64,000 bases of DNA from CAVTSA01 sp963737225 (GTDB lineage: Bacteria; Chloroflexota; Dormibacteria; Dormibacterales; Dormibacteraceae): assembly GCA_963737225.1 (NCBI GenBank), contig CAVTSA010000011.1:62001-126000 (forward strand), written 5' to 3'. Shown piece after piece: positions 17,889 to 27,143 of this stretch; position 1 is the stretch's first letter, and each line of letters starts with the position of its first letter. The position numbers and the translations under genes are program-made. The notes beneath the pieces are model-generated. The model was not told where the DNA came from. It ran no database searches and saw only the letters and a list, made by a program, of their open reading frames with translations.

Positions 17889-19322
17889 CTACCCGGCGGC
17901 GGCTGCGCCCGCGGGTCGCTCCAGCGTGACCGGGATCGTGATCCGGAACTCGAGTCCACCCTGCGCCCGGTTGCGGGCGGCGATCACGCCACGCTGCCGG
18001 GTGACCAGTTGGTGCGCAATCGCCAGACCGAGGCCGGTCCCCCTTCCGTGACGGGACTCGTCCGCTCGGAAGAAGCGATCGAAGATGTGGGGGAGCTGCG
18101 AGGCCGGCACCCCGGGCCCGGTGTCGGCGACCGCGAATACGAGGTTGTCCGCCTCGCGCCGCGCTCCCAGGTAGACCTCCGCCGTCTCGGGCGTGTGCCG
18201 GGCGATGTTCTCGAACAGGACACGAAAGACGCGGACCAGGGAGGAGCGGTCGGCGAACCCTACCCCGAGGTCTGGCGCGACCATCGCCTGGACCTCGCGC
18301 GGACCGCAGAGGCGCTGCGCATCCCGGCGCAGGTCGTCGAAGAAGTCGTTCCACCCGACCTCCCCGAGGCGCAGCGGCTCGTCGGCGTCGGCCCGTGCCA
18401 GGAGCAGTAGGTCGGAGGACAGGTTGGCCATCCGCTTCGCCTCCTCGATGACCTCGTCCAGCCACTCGGTCCGTTCGCTGACCGGAAGGTCGGGAACGTC
18501 ACGCAGGTTCTCCGCGTTGCTCAGGATGACCGTCAGGGGTGTCCGGAGCTCGTGCGAGGCGTCGGCGACGAAGCGGCGCTGACGCTCGAGGGCGTCGGCC
18601 TGGGCCCGGTAGGCGCCTTCCAGGCGAGCGAGCGAGGCGTTGAACGTGATCGAGAGCCGCCGGATCTCGTCGTTGGTAGGCGGCAGGGGCAGCCGGCCGC
18701 TGAGATTGCCGCCGGCGCCCAGCCCCTCGGCCGCCCGCGTCAGCTCGGTGACCGGGCGCAGCGCGCGCCCCGTCACCAGCCAGACCAGCCCGACGGACCC
18801 GGCGAGCACGACCAGGCCGGTGATCGAGAGCACGATTCCCAGGTCGCGGATCGCGTTGTAAGCCCCCGAGACGTCGTTCCCGAAGACCACCACCTGGACC
18901 GCGACCGGGCCTGCCAGCGCTCCCGTGCCGGGCAGGGTGACGGTTCCCTGCATGGTCACGATGTCGACCAGGAACGGGTAGCGCAGGAACTGGTTCTCAG
19001 TTCCCGGCGGCGAGTTCAAGGCGCGCGTCAGCTCCCTCTGCGTGATCCGGATCGTCCGGGTCAGGATGCCCGGTGCCTGCCGGATCCGGATCCCCGCCGG
19101 GGTGTACCCGTTGATGTAGACGTTGCCTTCCGAGTTGGGGAGCGGTGCCGGCAGGACCCGGTCGAACCGTTGTTGGAGCCGCATCTGCTCGCTCTGGATC
19201 TCTCCGCCGGCGCTCGCGTAGAGCTCGGCGACGGTGAGTCCGAAGACGGCCAACCCGAAGAGCACGATGATGACGGCGACGGCGACGCCCGACAGCAGCG
19301 CCATCCGCAGTCGGAGGGACAT
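17889..19322 (-). CDS. Sensor histidine kinase (two-component)
   Basis: 477 residues. Two transmembrane helices (about residues 8-30 and 165-187) flank an extracytoplasmic sensor of about 135 residues, followed by HAMP, then the H-box FVADASHELRTPL, N-box VLFENIARHTP, and G boxes DTGPGVP and GRGTGLGLAIAHQL. This is the order of MprB/BaeS-like kinases. It phosphorylates the OmpR-type regulator encoded 15 bases upstream. The signal is unknown; the periplasmic loop contains no recognised metal-binding pattern. Confidence 0.9.
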   Translation of the reverse strand: MSLRLRMALLSGVAVAVIIVLFGLAVFGLTVAELYASAGGEIQSEQMRLQQRFDRVLPAPLPNSEGNVYINGYTPAGIRIRQAPGILTRTIRITQRELTRALNSPPGTENQFLRYPFLVDIVTMQGTVTLPGTGALAGPVAVQVVVFGNDVSGAYNAIRDLGIVLSITGLVVLAGSVGLVWLVTGRALRPVTELTRAAEGLGAGGNLSGRLPLPPTNDEIRRLSITFNASLARLEGAYRAQADALERQRRFVADASHELRTPLTVILSNAENLRDVPDLPVSERTEWLDEVIEEAKRMANLSSDLLLLARADADEPLRLGEVGWNDFFDDLRRDAQRLCGPREVQAMVAPDLGVGFADRSSLVRVFRVLFENIARHTPETAEVYLGARREADNLVFAVADTGPGVPASQLPHIFDRFFRADESRHGRGTGLGLAIAHQLVTRQRGVIAARNRAQGGLEFRITIPVTLERPAGAAAAG

Positions 19323-19337
19323 GTCCTAGGAGGGTGC

Positions 19338-20003
19338 CTAGCTCGGGCGGAGGACGTACCCGACGCCACGCACGGTCTGAATCAGGCGCGGCTCGCCGTC
19401 GGCCTCCATCTTGGTGCGCAGGTAGCCGACGTAGACGTCGAGCACCTTGCTGCCGGTGTACCCCCAGATCGCGGCGAGGATCCGGTCCTGCGCCAGCACC
19501 TCGCCGGGATGCCGCAGGAAGAACAGCAACAGCTCGTACTCGCGCGGCGTGAGGTCCAGCTCGCGTTCCCCACGCGTGACACGATGCGCCCGCTCGTCGA
19601 GCACCAGGTCGGCGACCTGGTGGGTCTTGGGACCCTGCCCCGGCGTCCTGCGCCGGAGCACGGCCCGGATCCTGGCCAGCAGCTCGTCCTTGACGAACGG
19701 CTTGACCAGGTAGTCGTCGGCGCCCGCGTCGAGCCCGGTCACCTGGTCGGCCGTGCTGTCGCGGGCGGTCAGCATGACGATCGGGACGTCCGACATCTCG
19801 CGAAACCGCCGGCACACCTCGAGGCCGTCGGTGCCGGGGAGCATGAGGTCGAGGAGGACCAGATCCGGGAGCTCGTCGAGCATCGCGGTCAACGCCTCCC
19901 GCCCGTCTCCGGCCTCGCGAACGGTGTAGCCGTCGAAGGCCAGCGTCCGCCGTAGGGAGGAACGGATCTTGGGATCGTCGTCCACGACGAGGATCTTGGC
20001 CAT
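19338..20003 (-). CDS. OmpR/PhoB-family response regulator (MprA-like)
   Basis: 221 residues. Receiver domain with acidic pocket VVDDDPK, phospho-acceptor Asp in LLDLMLPGTDG (about residue 53), Thr in MLTAR and Lys in LVKPF. The C-terminal winged helix reads LTPREYELLLFFLRHPGEVL and ends RTKMEADGEPRLIQTVRGVGY. It pairs with the downstream kinase. TAGCCT lies nine bases before the ATG without a Shine-Dalgarno, so the transcript is probably leaderless. Confidence 0.92.
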   Translation of the reverse strand: MAKILVVDDDPKIRSSLRRTLAFDGYTVREAGDGREALTAMLDELPDLVLLDLMLPGTDGLEVCRRFREMSDVPIVMLTARDSTADQVTGLDAGADDYLVKPFVKDELLARIRAVLRRRTPGQGPKTHQVADLVLDERAHRVTRGERELDLTPREYELLLFFLRHPGEVLAQDRILAAIWGYTGSKVLDVYVGYLRTKMEADGEPRLIQTVRGVGYVLRPS

Positions 20004-20033
20004 ATCGCGCTCAGGCTACGTCTACGTCACGCA

Positions 20034-20864
20034 TTACCGGAATTGCTCGATCAAGCGAGTGAGCCCGTCGAGCCGGGAGAGCGCGGCGTCGCGCCCGTCT
20101 TGCGGTACGTACCAGATGAGCCGCTCGACCCCCGCCCGCTGATGCTCCTCGACCACTTCCGGCGTGGTGCCTCCGGGGTAGGCGGTGATCGGAATCGGGC
20201 CGCGGCCGGCCTGCGCCGCCAGCTCCTGCAGCTCCGGGATGCGCTCCAGATAGCCACTTCCGTTCGGGATCCAGGCGTCGGCGTAGCGAACGACGCGCTG
20301 CAGGGTCCGCGGGCCGTTGCCGCCCAGGAGGACCGGCGGGTGCGGCTTCTGGACCGGCTTCGGCCAGGCCCAGCTGGCGTCGAAATGCACCAGGTCGCCT
20401 TGGTACGAGGCCTCGTCCTCTGTCCACAGGGCCTTCATCGCCTCCACCTGCTCGCGGAGCAGCTTCCACCGACTCCTGTAGTCGGTCCCGTGGTCCTCCA
20501 TCTCGTCCTGGTTCCAGCCACCGCCGATGCCGAACAAGAACCGGCCGCGCGAAGCCTGATCGACGCTCGCCACCTCCTTGGCGGTGTGGATCGTGTCGCG
20601 CTGGATCACCAGGCAGACACCGGTGCCGACTTTGAGCCGCGTGGTCACGGCCGCCGCCAGGGTCAGTGCGACGAACGGGTCCCACGTCTGCCTGTACATC
20701 TCCGGGAGCTCACCGCCGCCCGGGTACGGGGTCCGTCGCGAGACCGGAATATGGCTGTGTTCGGCGACCCAGAGCGAGTCGAAGCCGCGTGCCTCAGCCT
20801 CGCGGGCCAGCTCGTCGATGCGGATCGCCTGGTTGGTGGGGAACAGCGCGACGCCGAATTGCAT
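20034..20864 (-). CDS. LLM-class F420-dependent oxidoreductase
   Basis: 276 residues from ATG 20864. Luciferase-like TIM barrel starting MQFGVALFPTNQAI, with WVAEHSHIP, TRLKVGTGVCLV, GRFLFGIGGGWNQDEM and PVLLGGNGPRTLQRV, the pattern of the TIGR03619-type probable F420-dependent enzymes. It transfers hydride between reduced F420 and an unknown substrate. The start lies five bases before the end-region of the HAD gene stop, so the two are coupled. Long upstream extensions of this frame are antisense-like and arginine-rich and were rejected. Confidence 0.85.
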   Translation of the reverse strand: MQFGVALFPTNQAIRIDELAREAEARGFDSLWVAEHSHIPVSRRTPYPGGGELPEMYRQTWDPFVALTLAAAVTTRLKVGTGVCLVIQRDTIHTAKEVASVDQASRGRFLFGIGGGWNQDEMEDHGTDYRSRWKLLREQVEAMKALWTEDEASYQGDLVHFDASWAWPKPVQKPHPPVLLGGNGPRTLQRVVRYADAWIPNGSGYLERIPELQELAAQAGRGPIPITAYPGGTTPEVVEEHQRAGVERLIWYVPQDGRDAALSRLDGLTRLIEQFR

Positions 20865-20869
20865 GTCAC

Positions 20870-21523
20870 TCAGGATGCGCGCCGCGCCCACTCGACGACG
20901 GCATCGAGCCGATCGACCTGCAGCGCGGCGCGTCTCACCTCCTGGTCCCGGGCCTGGATGACACCCCACGGTCCGCGGCGCAGGTGGACCGGCCGCAGAC
21001 CGGCGACGGCGGCGGGCAGCACGTCGTTGTCGACACGGTCCCCGATGTAGGCGATGCGCTCGGGGGGTACTCCGGCCCGGCGGACGAGGAGGGCGAAGAA
21101 CGCGGGGTCCGGCTTCGAAACCCGCTCCAGGTCGGAGATCAGGAGCCAGTCGTACGCAAGCTCGCAGCGCTCCAACGCGATCGCCGCCGCCGCCGGCTGG
21201 TTGGCCGCGAGCCCGACCTGAAAGCCGGCCTCGTGCAGTGCCTGGAGGGCGGGCCGCGCGTCCGGGTACAGGTCTTCGGCGTCGAAGCCCCCCGCACGCC
21301 CGCCCCGGCGGGCGGCCGCGGCCTCGAAGGTGAGCCCGGGACGGACCATCTCGAAGAGACCCCGATCGTACGAACCGCCACGCTCGACGACCGCGCCCAG
21401 CGCGGCGAAAAACGTGAGGCGAGGAACCTCGACCGCGTCCGCCCACTCGCCCCAGATGCGCGTCTCATCGACCAGCGTTTCACCGACGTCGAACACGACC
21501 GCCTCGATCGGCATGAGTGCCAT
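20870..21523 (-). CDS. HAD-superfamily hydrolase
   Basis: 217 residues from ATG 21523 (MALMPIEAVVFD); a second ATG three codons in is equally possible. Motif I is FDVGETLVDE, with Gly rather than the second Asp, a form often seen in actinobacterial HADs. Motif II region is VGLAANQP, the Lys lies in VSKPDPAFF and motif III is YIGDRVDNDV. Probably a small-molecule phosphatase. It is coupled to the LLM oxidoreductase gene downstream and divergent from the glycosyltransferase. Confidence 0.8.
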   Translation of the reverse strand: MALMPIEAVVFDVGETLVDETRIWGEWADAVEVPRLTFFAALGAVVERGGSYDRGLFEMVRPGLTFEAAAARRGGRAGGFDAEDLYPDARPALQALHEAGFQVGLAANQPAAAAIALERCELAYDWLLISDLERVSKPDPAFFALLVRRAGVPPERIAYIGDRVDNDVLPAAVAGLRPVHLRRGPWGVIQARDQEVRRAALQVDRLDAVVEWARRAS

Positions 21524-21571
21524 TGTGCGGGGAATAGCCCGTGGGACGGCTCGGGTACCTGTCACTACGGA

Positions 21572-22774
21572 ATGGTTTCTGGTCCGGTGTGCCGCGTGGC
21601 GGTGCTGTGCTTACACACCTCGCCCGTCGCCGCACCCGGCCGCGGTGCCAGCGGGGGCCTCAACGTCTACGTCCGCGAGCTGACTCGCGCCCTGCACGCG
21701 GAGGGCGTGGAGTGTGATGTTCTGGTCCGTACCGGGGACGCCGGTGCAACCACGCCGCAGCCGATGGACGGTGGCGGCACCCTGATCCCGGTGCCGGTGG
21801 GACCCGACCGCGACCTGGCCCCGGTCGAGGAGCGGGACCTGGTCGAAGACCTGGGAAGGGCCGCCGTAGCGGCCGCCTTGGCGTCCGGACGCCATGACCT
21901 GGTGGCCTCGCACCACTGGATGTCAGGCCGGATCGGGCAGGCCGTGGCGGCGAGTCTTCGCAAGCCCCAGGTCCACACCGCCCACACGTGGGCGGTGCAG
22001 AAGAACCAGGCGCTCGCACCCGGCGCGGAACCCGAGCCGGCGTGGCGGGAGCGATTGGAGGCGGAGATCGCGCGTCGAGCCGACCGCATCCTGGTGGCGA
22101 CCCCCGGTGAGCGGGACCTGCTCGCCACCCACTACGGCGCCGGTGACCGCTGTTCGATCGTCGTTCCGGGTGTCGACGTGGACGCGTTCACGCCCGGCGA
22201 GGGGACCCGGTCGGACCCGCCGTTCTTCCTCGTGGTCGGCCGCCTGGAACGGCTGAAGGGCGTGGACAGCGCGCTCGACGCCCTGGCCCGGCTTACCCAT
22301 CCCTCGGTTCGGTTGGTGGTCGTCGGGGACGACGGGGGCGAGCGGGGAGAGCGCGATCGCCTGCGACGGATTGCCTCCGAGCTCGGCATCGCGACGCGCG
22401 TCGACTTCGCGGGCTCCCTGGACCGAGGGCGGCTGGCGCACCTCTACCGGCGGGCGACCGCTTGTCTTTTCCCCTCCTACTCGGAGACGTTCGGCCTGGT
22501 GGCGCTCGAGACGCTTGCCTGCGGGACGCCGCTCGTGACCACGCGCTCGGCCGGCGTCGCCAGCGTGGTCGAGGACGGGGTGAGCGCGCTGCTCGTGGAG
22601 AGAGGCGGGTTCCAGGTTGCGATGCAGCGGCTGCTCGACGACCCCGACCTGGTCCGGCGGCTGGGCGCCGGGGGGCGTGCGGTCGCGCGCCGGCACACCT
22701 GGCGGGACACCGCCCGCCAGTGGATGCAGGCTGTGGGGGTGGGGGAGGCGCTGGAGCCGGCCCTCCGCCGCTGA
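21572..22774 (+). CDS. Glycosyltransferase family 4, MshA-like
   Basis: 400 residues. GT-B fold retaining glycosyltransferase. The N-terminus reads HTSPVAAPGRGASGGLNVYV, closely like the sugar-phosphate pocket of MshA, the N-acetylglucosaminyltransferase that starts mycothiol synthesis. The C-terminal half has VVGRLERLKGVD and the nucleotide-sugar motif SETFGLVALETLACGTPLV. A sucrose- or trehalose-phosphate type enzyme is the main alternative. No other mycothiol gene is adjacent, so the assignment rests on sequence likeness only. Confidence 0.65.
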   Translation: MVSGPVCRVAVLCLHTSPVAAPGRGASGGLNVYVRELTRALHAEGVECDVLVRTGDAGATTPQPMDGGGTLIPVPVGPDRDLAPVEERDLVEDLGRAAVAAALASGRHDLVASHHWMSGRIGQAVAASLRKPQVHTAHTWAVQKNQALAPGAEPEPAWRERLEAEIARRADRILVATPGERDLLATHYGAGDRCSIVVPGVDVDAFTPGEGTRSDPPFFLVVGRLERLKGVDSALDALARLTHPSVRLVVVGDDGGERGERDRLRRIASELGIATRVDFAGSLDRGRLAHLYRRATACLFPSYSETFGLVALETLACGTPLVTTRSAGVASVVEDGVSALLVERGGFQVAMQRLLDDPDLVRRLGAGGRAVARRHTWRDTARQWMQAVGVGEALEPALRR

Positions 22775-22785
22775 CCGATCGGCCG

Positions 22786-23787
22786 TCAGGGGCCGCCTAC
22801 CGACTCCAGGGGGTGCCCGAGCGCCCGCTCCAGGTCCTCCCGCAGGTGCTCGGGGAGCTCGAATCCCTCCACCTCGCGGCGCGTGCGCTCGGCGCGCCGG
22901 CGATCGCCCGGCACCCGCGCTCCCATGCGGTGGAGGTCGTCGACCACGCCTTGCGCCCGGCTTTCGAATCCGGCCGAGACGGCGGTGGGGTCGATGACCC
23001 AGAACGTGTGGCCGAAGTTGGTCGGAGCCTTGAAGCGATCGCCGACCTGGGGCCCGATGGCGGCTCCCGGGAGCGCCGCGGCCAGCATCTCGACCAGGAG
23101 GGCGAGAGCAAAGCCCTTGTCCCCGCCCATCGGAACCATCGCCCCGTCGAGAGCGGCGCTGGGGTCGGTGGTGGGCCGCCCCTCGGCGTCCACGGCCCAT
23201 CCTTCGGGTATCGCCTGCCCCGCCCGCCGCGCCTCCACCACGCGTCCGCGTGCCACCTGGGAGGTTCCCATGTCGACCACGATCGGGTCGCCGGCGGTGG
23301 GAAAGGCAGCGGCGATGGGATTGGTGCCGAGGTAGCGGACCTCGGTGCCGGGCGCCGCCATCGCGGGTGGCGTGTTGCTCAAGGCGACCGCGATCAGGCC
23401 CTCTGAGGCGGCCCGGCGCACGTGGAAATCGAGGGCGCCGAGGTGGTTGCTGCCCCGCACGGCCACCAGCCCGGTGCCGTGCTCCCGCGCCAGCTCCGCG
23501 GCCACCTTCAGCGCTTTCGCCCCGGCGACCTGACCCAGTCCGTTGTCGGCATCGAGTCGCCGCACGGCGCCGGACCCCTGCACAGTCATGCGTGGGGACG
23601 GGTTGATCGAGCCGTTCTGGAGGCGGCCGAGCATCTCCGGGAAGCGGGTCAGTCCCTGGGACGCCTGGCCCTCCAGCTCGGCCTCCACCAGGCATTCGGC
23701 AGTGAGAACGGCGTCGCCAGGCGGTACCCCGGCGCGTTCGAGTGCCTCTTCCAGCTCGGCTCGGACGGCGGCCGGATCGAGGCGCAT
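22786..23787 (-). CDS. Ldh/Mdh-family oxidoreductase (malate/L-lactate dehydrogenase type)
   Basis: 333 residues. Members of this NAD(P)-dependent fold reduce 2-oxo acids (lactate, malate, ureidoglycolate, sulfolactate dehydrogenases). RGSNHLGALDFHVRRA carries the catalytic His; YLGTNPIAAAFP, VVDMGTSQVARGRV and PMGGDKGFALALLVEML are family signatures. TAGGCT lies seven bases before ATG 23787 with no ribosome site, which favours this start over the GTG one codon earlier. It ends 12 bases from the convergent glycosyltransferase. Confidence 0.85.
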   Translation of the reverse strand: MRLDPAAVRAELEEALERAGVPPGDAVLTAECLVEAELEGQASQGLTRFPEMLGRLQNGSINPSPRMTVQGSGAVRRLDADNGLGQVAGAKALKVAAELAREHGTGLVAVRGSNHLGALDFHVRRAASEGLIAVALSNTPPAMAAPGTEVRYLGTNPIAAAFPTAGDPIVVDMGTSQVARGRVVEARRAGQAIPEGWAVDAEGRPTTDPSAALDGAMVPMGGDKGFALALLVEMLAAALPGAAIGPQVGDRFKAPTNFGHTFWVIDPTAVSAGFESRAQGVVDDLHRMGARVPGDRRRAERTRREVEGFELPEHLREDLERALGHPLESVGGP

Positions 23788-23835
23788 CACCCCGAGCCTA
23801 CCCGGCCGCAGCCTACCCGGCCGCGGGTGGAGGAC

Positions 23836-24351
23836 TTACCACCTGCCCCGGTGGACGACCTCCTCCAGGGGACGGCGCTTCAGCCGGTCCGTCGGCCGGA
23901 GCGGACGGTCGGCGGGATAGCCGAGGCCGATCAGGTACATCGGCTCCTGGTCCTCGGGAATGCCGAAGATGCGGCGGGTCGCATCGCGGTCCCCGATCGA
24001 GGCGTGTCCGCTGCCGACGCCGGCCCCGGCGGCGGCGAGCATGATCGCGTAGGTCGCCTGCCCGAGGTCGTAGACGTCAAGCTGCTCGTCGCGCTCGGTC
24101 TCGGGGTGAGGGATGACGAGGACGATCCCGGCCGCGGCGCCGGCGAGGTGGCCGGCTCCGCGCCACACCTTGCTCAGGGCCTCCAGCTGGTTCCGGTCGG
24201 TGGTGACCACGAAGTCCCAGTGCTGTCGGTTGCTGGCCGAAGGGGCGCGGCGCCCGGCGTCCAGGATCCGATCGAGGTCGGCGGGCGGGATCGGCTGATC
24301 GGAGTAAGCCCGTACGTTTCGGCGTGCGCGAATCGCGTCCCAGTAGTCCAT
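23836..24351 (-). CDS. Nitroreductase-family flavoprotein
   Basis: 171 residues. FMN-dependent nitroreductase fold, starting MDYWDAIRARRNVRAYSD, with FMN-phosphate Arg residues near the start, APSASNRQHWDFVV, AAAGAGVGSGHASIG and LIGLGYPADRP near the end. Substrate unknown; relatives reduce nitro groups, quinones or enones, or cleave the benzimidazole precursor (BluB). Monocistronic between a Ldh gene downstream and a divergent amidohydrolase. Confidence 0.8.
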   Translation of the reverse strand: MDYWDAIRARRNVRAYSDQPIPPADLDRILDAGRRAPSASNRQHWDFVVTTDRNQLEALSKVWRGAGHLAGAAAGIVLVIPHPETERDEQLDVYDLGQATYAIMLAAAGAGVGSGHASIGDRDATRRIFGIPEDQEPMYLIGLGYPADRPLRPTDRLKRRPLEEVVHRGRW

Positions 24352-24407
24352 GCTCCATCAACCAGCGGTGCTCCGGGTAACTTCCCTTGCGCTAGGGTGA
24401 CCGGGAG

Positions 24408-25250
24408 ATGGTGCCGATCGACTTTCACGCCCACCCTTCGACGGCGGAGTACCTGGAGGGTGCGCTCGGACCCTACCGCGACGCCCTCTGCAACCACTTC
24501 CACCTCGACCTCCCGGTACGCACGGTGGAGGAGATGGCCGCGGACTACGACGGTATGCAGGCCGTGCTCCTGGCCTGGGACGCAGAGACCGCGACCGGAC
24601 GGCCGCGGGTGACGAATGACTGGGTGGCCGGGGTTTGCGGGCGGTACCCGGACCGCTTCTTTCCGTTCGCCTCGGTCGACCCCTGGAAAGGTGAGTGGGC
24701 CATCCAGGAGGCGCGCCGCGCGGTGCGAGACCTGGGCATGGTCGGCTTCAAGTTCCAGCAGGCGGCGATGGCGTTCCGGCCCTCGGACGAGCGCTTCTTC
24801 CCGCTCTGGGAGGAGCTGGAGGCGCTCGGGAAGCCGTGTCTGTTCCACGTGGGAACGACCGGCCTTGGCGCCGGCACGCCGGGAGGAGGCTCGATCGAGC
24901 TCGATTACGTGCGTCCGATCCATCTCGACCGGGTTGCCGCGCGCTTCCCCCGTCTGACCATCGTCTGCGCCCACCCGGCCTTTCCCTGGCAGGACGAGAT
25001 GCTCGCCATCTGCCAGCACAAGGCAAACGTCTACATGGACCTGTCGGGATGGGCGCCCCGGTACTTTCCTCCGCAGCTGGTGCAAGAGGTCCGGGGGCGC
25101 CTGCAGGACAAGGCGCTGTTCGGGACCGACTATCCATTCATTCAGCCCGAGCGCTGGCTCCGGGAGTTCGAGGCCTTCGGGATGCCGGCGGTGGTGGTGG
25201 AGAAGGTGCTGCGTGGCAACGCGGCGCGCGTGTTGGGTCTGGAGAGTTGA
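24408..25250 (+). CDS. Amidohydrolase family 2 (ACMSD-like) metal enzyme
   Basis: 280 residues. TIM-barrel amidohydrolase starting with the metal motif IDFHAHP (HxH), followed by CLFHVGTTG (His), IVCAHPAFPW (His) and FGTDYPFIQPERW (Asp), the full set for a mononuclear Zn decarboxylase or hydrolase. GFKFQQAAMAF before the third strand is typical of the ACMSD/gamma-resorcylate decarboxylase group. TAGGGT lies nine bases before the ATG, so it is probably leaderless. First gene of a three-gene overlapping operon. Confidence 0.85.
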   Translation: MVPIDFHAHPSTAEYLEGALGPYRDALCNHFHLDLPVRTVEEMAADYDGMQAVLLAWDAETATGRPRVTNDWVAGVCGRYPDRFFPFASVDPWKGEWAIQEARRAVRDLGMVGFKFQQAAMAFRPSDERFFPLWEELEALGKPCLFHVGTTGLGAGTPGGGSIELDYVRPIHLDRVAARFPRLTIVCAHPAFPWQDEMLAICQHKANVYMDLSGWAPRYFPPQLVQEVRGRLQDKALFGTDYPFIQPERWLREFEAFGMPAVVVEKVLRGNAARVLGLES

Positions 25251-26143
25251 GCAGCCTCGTGATCGACGCGCACCACCACCTCTGGGTAGCCAGGCGCCGC
25301 TTCCCTCTGGGGGGCGACTGGCTGTTGGGCGCGGTGGGGTACGGGTGGGCCGAGGTGGGCCTGACCCGGCTCGACCTCGACTTCCTGCCTTCGTCCTTGG
25401 CGCCCGCCCTGGCCGCGGCCGGCGTCGCGCGCACGATCGTGGTGCAGGCGATCCACGCCGAGGGTGAGACGGAGTGGCTGCTCGAGATCGCGGACAGCAC
25501 CCCGACCGTCGCCGGCGTCGTCGGGTGGACCGACCTCACCGCCCCGGCAGAGATCATCCGCGAGAGGCTCGCGGCGTTCCAGCGGTCGCGGCTGGTGGGT
25601 GTGCGGCACCTGGTCCAGTTCGAGCCGGACCCCGGGTGGCTGCTGCGGGCCGAGGTGGTGCGGGGACTGGAGGTGGTGGGCGCCGTCGGTCTGCCGTACG
25701 ACCTCCTGCTGACGCCCGCGCAGCTGGGCGTGGTCCCGGAGCTGTCGGAGCGACTTCCCGACCTGCGCATGGTGATCGACCACCTCGCCAAGCCGCCGAT
25801 CGCGTCCGGCGTTCTCGACCCCTGGCGCCAGGACATCCGCCGGGCCGCCGAGAACCCGAACGTGTTCTGCAAGCTCTCGGGAATGGTGACCGAGGCCGAC
25901 CACCAGAGCTGGAAACCGGGAGACCTGCTGCCTTACATCGAGACGGTGGTGGAGGCGTTCGGGCCCCGGCGGCTGATGTTCGGCAGCGACTGGCCGGTGT
26001 GCACGCTCGCCGCGACCTACGAGCAGGTCACCGGCGCGCTCGACGAGAACCTGCGCGTCCTGCTGGGCGACGACAGCGCCGCACGGGAAGCGATCTATGG
26101 CGGAACCGCGGCCTCGTTCTACGGTATCGGAGGTGACCGATGA
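25247..26143 (+). CDS. Amidohydrolase family 2, L-fucono/lactonase-like
   Basis: 298 residues from TTG 25247, which overlaps the preceding stop (TTGA) and has GGAGAG before it; GTG 25259 is an alternative. Metal motif IDAHHHLW, then VQAIHAEGET, VIDHLAKPP and FGSDWPVCTL, the pattern of the lactonase branch (L-fuconolactonase, 2-pyrone-4,6-dicarboxylate hydrolase) of the superfamily. Its overlap with the genes on either side suggests the three act in one catabolic route, perhaps of a lactone or cyclic acid. Confidence 0.8.
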   Translation: MSSLVIDAHHHLWVARRRFPLGGDWLLGAVGYGWAEVGLTRLDLDFLPSSLAPALAAAGVARTIVVQAIHAEGETEWLLEIADSTPTVAGVVGWTDLTAPAEIIRERLAAFQRSRLVGVRHLVQFEPDPGWLLRAEVVRGLEVVGAVGLPYDLLLTPAQLGVVPELSERLPDLRMVIDHLAKPPIASGVLDPWRQDIRRAAENPNVFCKLSGMVTEADHQSWKPGDLLPYIETVVEAFGPRRLMFGSDWPVCTLAATYEQVTGALDENLRVLLGDDSAAREAIYGGTAASFYGIGGDR

Positions 26144-27087
26144 GCATTGCTGATGCGCTGCGCGGGCTTGGTCTGCCCGAGCAGGATCCCGAGTCGCTCG
26201 CGCCCTCCGGGAAGCGGTTTCCGGACGGCGCTCAGTACCGGGTCGAGATCCCGAGCACCGAGGGCCCGGAATGCCTGGACGCGGTCCTCGAGGAGGCGGA
26301 TCGCCTGGAGGTCCCGGTGCATCGGGTGTCCCAGGGGACCGGGGTGTTCCTCCAGACCGACTCCGAGCTCGACGAGATGGCGGGAACCGCCGCCCACGCG
26401 CGCCGCGAGGTCAGCCTGTTCGCGCGGCCGGTCGCCGCGTGGGGTCCGTCGGCCATGGTGGGGGCGCCGGCGGGCGGGGTGCTCGCTGCCAGCGCCCGGG
26501 GCCAGGACCAGCTGGTCGCCTGCCTCGAGGACGCGCTTCGGGCCGCCGAGCACGGCTTCCGCTCGGTCCTGATCACCGACATCGGGGTGCTGCGCGCGTT
26601 CACCGAGCTCAAGCGGCGCGGGGACCTGCCGGCCGACATGCAGGCCAAGATCTCGGTCATGCTCCCGGTCGCGAACCCGGTCAGCGCCCAGGTGGTGGAG
26701 AAGCTGGGAGCCAGCACTCTCAACCTCCCGACCGACCTCACCCTGCATCAGATCGCCGCCATCCGGTCGGCCGTCGACGTCCCGCTCGACCTCTACATCG
26801 AGGCCCCCGACAACGTGGGCGGCTTCGTCCGCCATCACGAGATTCCACGGTTGATCGAGATCGCGGCACCGGTGTACCTCAAGTTCGGTCTCCGCAACGC
26901 GCCCGACCTCTATCCGTCCGGAACCCACCTGCAGGCCACCGCGATCGCCCTGTCGCGCGAGCGGGTGCGGCGGGCCCGGCTGGGGCTGGACCTCCTGGAG
27001 CGCTCTGGGCGCACCTACCGGATGTCGGAGATCGGGGCGGCAGATCTTGCGGTGCCGGTGGTCGGGGCCGCGGTGGCGACGACCTGA
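26140..27087 (+). CDS. TIM-barrel protein, possibly U32-peptidase-like
   Basis: 315 residues. I do not recognise a specific function. The middle (ISVMLPVANPVSAQVVEKLG, TLNLPTDLTLHQIAAIR, VPLDLYIEAPDN, APVYLKFGLRN) looks like successive barrel strands and resembles proteins labelled U32-family peptidase in actinobacteria, although the classical U32 signature is not obvious. The ATG overlaps the stop of the second amidohydrolase (ATGA), so it is the last gene of that operon. It may be an enzyme of the same pathway rather than a peptidase. Confidence 0.5.
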   Translation: MSIADALRGLGLPEQDPESLAPSGKRFPDGAQYRVEIPSTEGPECLDAVLEEADRLEVPVHRVSQGTGVFLQTDSELDEMAGTAAHARREVSLFARPVAAWGPSAMVGAPAGGVLAASARGQDQLVACLEDALRAAEHGFRSVLITDIGVLRAFTELKRRGDLPADMQAKISVMLPVANPVSAQVVEKLGASTLNLPTDLTLHQIAAIRSAVDVPLDLYIEAPDNVGGFVRHHEIPRLIEIAAPVYLKFGLRNAPDLYPSGTHLQATAIALSRERVRRARLGLDLLERSGRTYRMSEIGAADLAVPVVGAAVATT

Positions 27088-27143
27088 GGCGCACCCCTGA
27101 ATTGTCTGTCTGATGTCCGAATCCGGATGCTACCGTCGCTGTC